DNA of 64,000 nucleotides from Aurantiacibacter odishensis (GTDB taxonomy: Bacteria > Pseudomonadota > Alphaproteobacteria > Sphingomonadales > Sphingomonadaceae). Below are positions 63,549-64,000 of the stretch, piece after piece (position 1 is the stretch's first letter; every line of letters begins with the position of its first letter). Below the pieces are notes generated by a model. It worked only from the letters and a program-made list of their open reading frames with translations. It was not told the origin of the DNA and ran no database searches. The stretch spans positions 124,001 through 188,000 of the forward strand of contig NZ_QYOS01000021.1 in NCBI RefSeq assembly GCF_003605195.1, in the 5' to 3' direction. Made by a program: the position numbers and the translations under genes.

Positions 63549-64000
63549 ATGAGACACCACAGCAAATCCACTTCCCCCGGTGCCGGCAATGGCTTGCTCG
63601 GATGGCTGGGCCTTGGCCGCTACGATCACGGCGAGGACGAACGGCAATCGCGCGAGGACCTGGCAAGGCAGGCCCGCGCCCGCCTGCTGAAGAAGATCGG
63701 CGCCTTCCTGCTTGATCACGACCTGGAGATCACGCAGGCCAACCTCGCCGCCGCGCATGGCGCGTTCGCGGGCCTAAACCCGGGGTTGGAACGGCGCATC
63801 CGACGACGGCTGGAACGCGGTGAGAGCATCAGCCAGTCATGGCTGGACCGCGCGACTGCCGCAGAAGAGCCGCTTCCGGACGACGCCGTGGACCAGCTGG
63901 CGCAGCAACTCGAGGCCGGGATAGACCAGTTCTCCCGCAGCACGCGGACCGCGCGCGATGCCACCAGCGACTATGGCAACGCGCTGGCCGAACACGTCGA
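63549..64000 (+). CDS. N-terminal part of a probable diguanylate cyclase, cut by the window end
   Basis: 150 residues are visible, then the window ends in frame. After a short flexible start, residues 27-150 are helical and polar: SREDLARQARARLLKKIGAF, LLDHDLEITQANLAAAHGAF, then ERGESISQSWLDRA. This matches my memory of the N-terminal coiled-coil region of GGDEF proteins in Erythrobacteraceae, but the GGDEF domain itself is beyond the window. No signal or membrane segment is seen, so it would be cytoplasmic. Confidence 0.45.
   Translation, partial: MRHHSKSTSPGAGNGLLGWLGLGRYDHGEDERQSREDLARQARARLLKKIGAFLLDHDLEITQANLAAAHGAFAGLNPGLERRIRRRLERGESISQSWLDRATAAEEPLPDDAVDQLAQQLEAGIDQFSRSTRTARDATSDYGNALAEHV

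Overview
The window is GC-rich, gene-dense chromosomal DNA from an alphaproteobacterium, most likely Sphingomonadales, family Erythrobacteraceae or close to it. This rests on gene order and protein types, not a database search. The supporting signs are the pckA / chvI-chvG-hprK-rapZ-EIIA-HPr block, a 139-residue HprK that is only the kinase domain, cobS near a J-domain gene and bolA, a periplasmic anti-sigma-type domain of sphingomonad style, an intergenic inverted repeat with a TTCGACA-type core, and promoter matches to EcfG, the alphaproteobacterial general stress sigma factor. I see no rRNA, tRNA, insertion sequence, prophage or CRISPR. No gene-free stretch exceeds about 250 bp.

Layout. 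0.1-5 kb: PQQ-type sugar dehydrogenase lipoprotein, then GNAT, DUF1285, NUDIX and CCA-adding enzyme in a row, and a secreted protein with an internal duplication. 5-8.2 kb: parC, divergent from a PfpI-type stress protein with a textbook EcfG promoter. 8.3-15.6 kb: MscS channel, a methyltransferase fused to an anti-sigma-like periplasmic domain, a [2Fe-2S] ferredoxin that appears to start at ATC, two tandem cysteine desulfurases, an alpha/beta hydrolase and a TonB-type protein. 15.6-19.6 kb: small membrane proteins, a DUF885 lipoprotein and a polysaccharide deacetylase. 19.7-26.9 kb: pckA and the ChvI/ChvG - PTS-Ntr regulatory block. 26.9-32.4 kb: a GC-poorer orphan gene between two palindromic repeats, an SH3-like lipoprotein, rmuC, fhs behind a near-perfect 21-bp palindrome, a cysteine-rich copper storage protein and an entericidin.

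32.4-45.9 kb: def, recR, fmt, truA, quinone-reductase-like protein, bifunctional PBP, M28 peptidase, cobS, a block of three plus-strand genes (DUF1428, GST, MpaB-like), J-domain protein, bolA overlapping a second GST gene, and pirin. 46-54.6 kb: DUF4168, FKBP, hydrolase, DUF2332, a hisG-hisD-nusB-thiL operon, and an H+-pumping pyrophosphatase of K+-independent type. 54.8-64 kb: an acyltransferase / JmjC-like pair, thioesterase, a universal stress protein divergent from an ecsC-CDGSH operon (with FNR-type and EcfG-type sites packed into 103 bp), uvrC, an APC transporter and the 5' part of a probable diguanylate cyclase gene.

Most of the window is core metabolism and housekeeping. The most unusual items are the methyltransferase/anti-sigma-like fusion, the ATC-initiated ferredoxin, the compact usp/ecsC double promoter with a probable leaderless message, the translationally coupled acyltransferase-JmjC pair, and the repeat-bounded orphan gene. 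Starts were chosen by eye from ribosome binding sites, overlaps and family boundaries.
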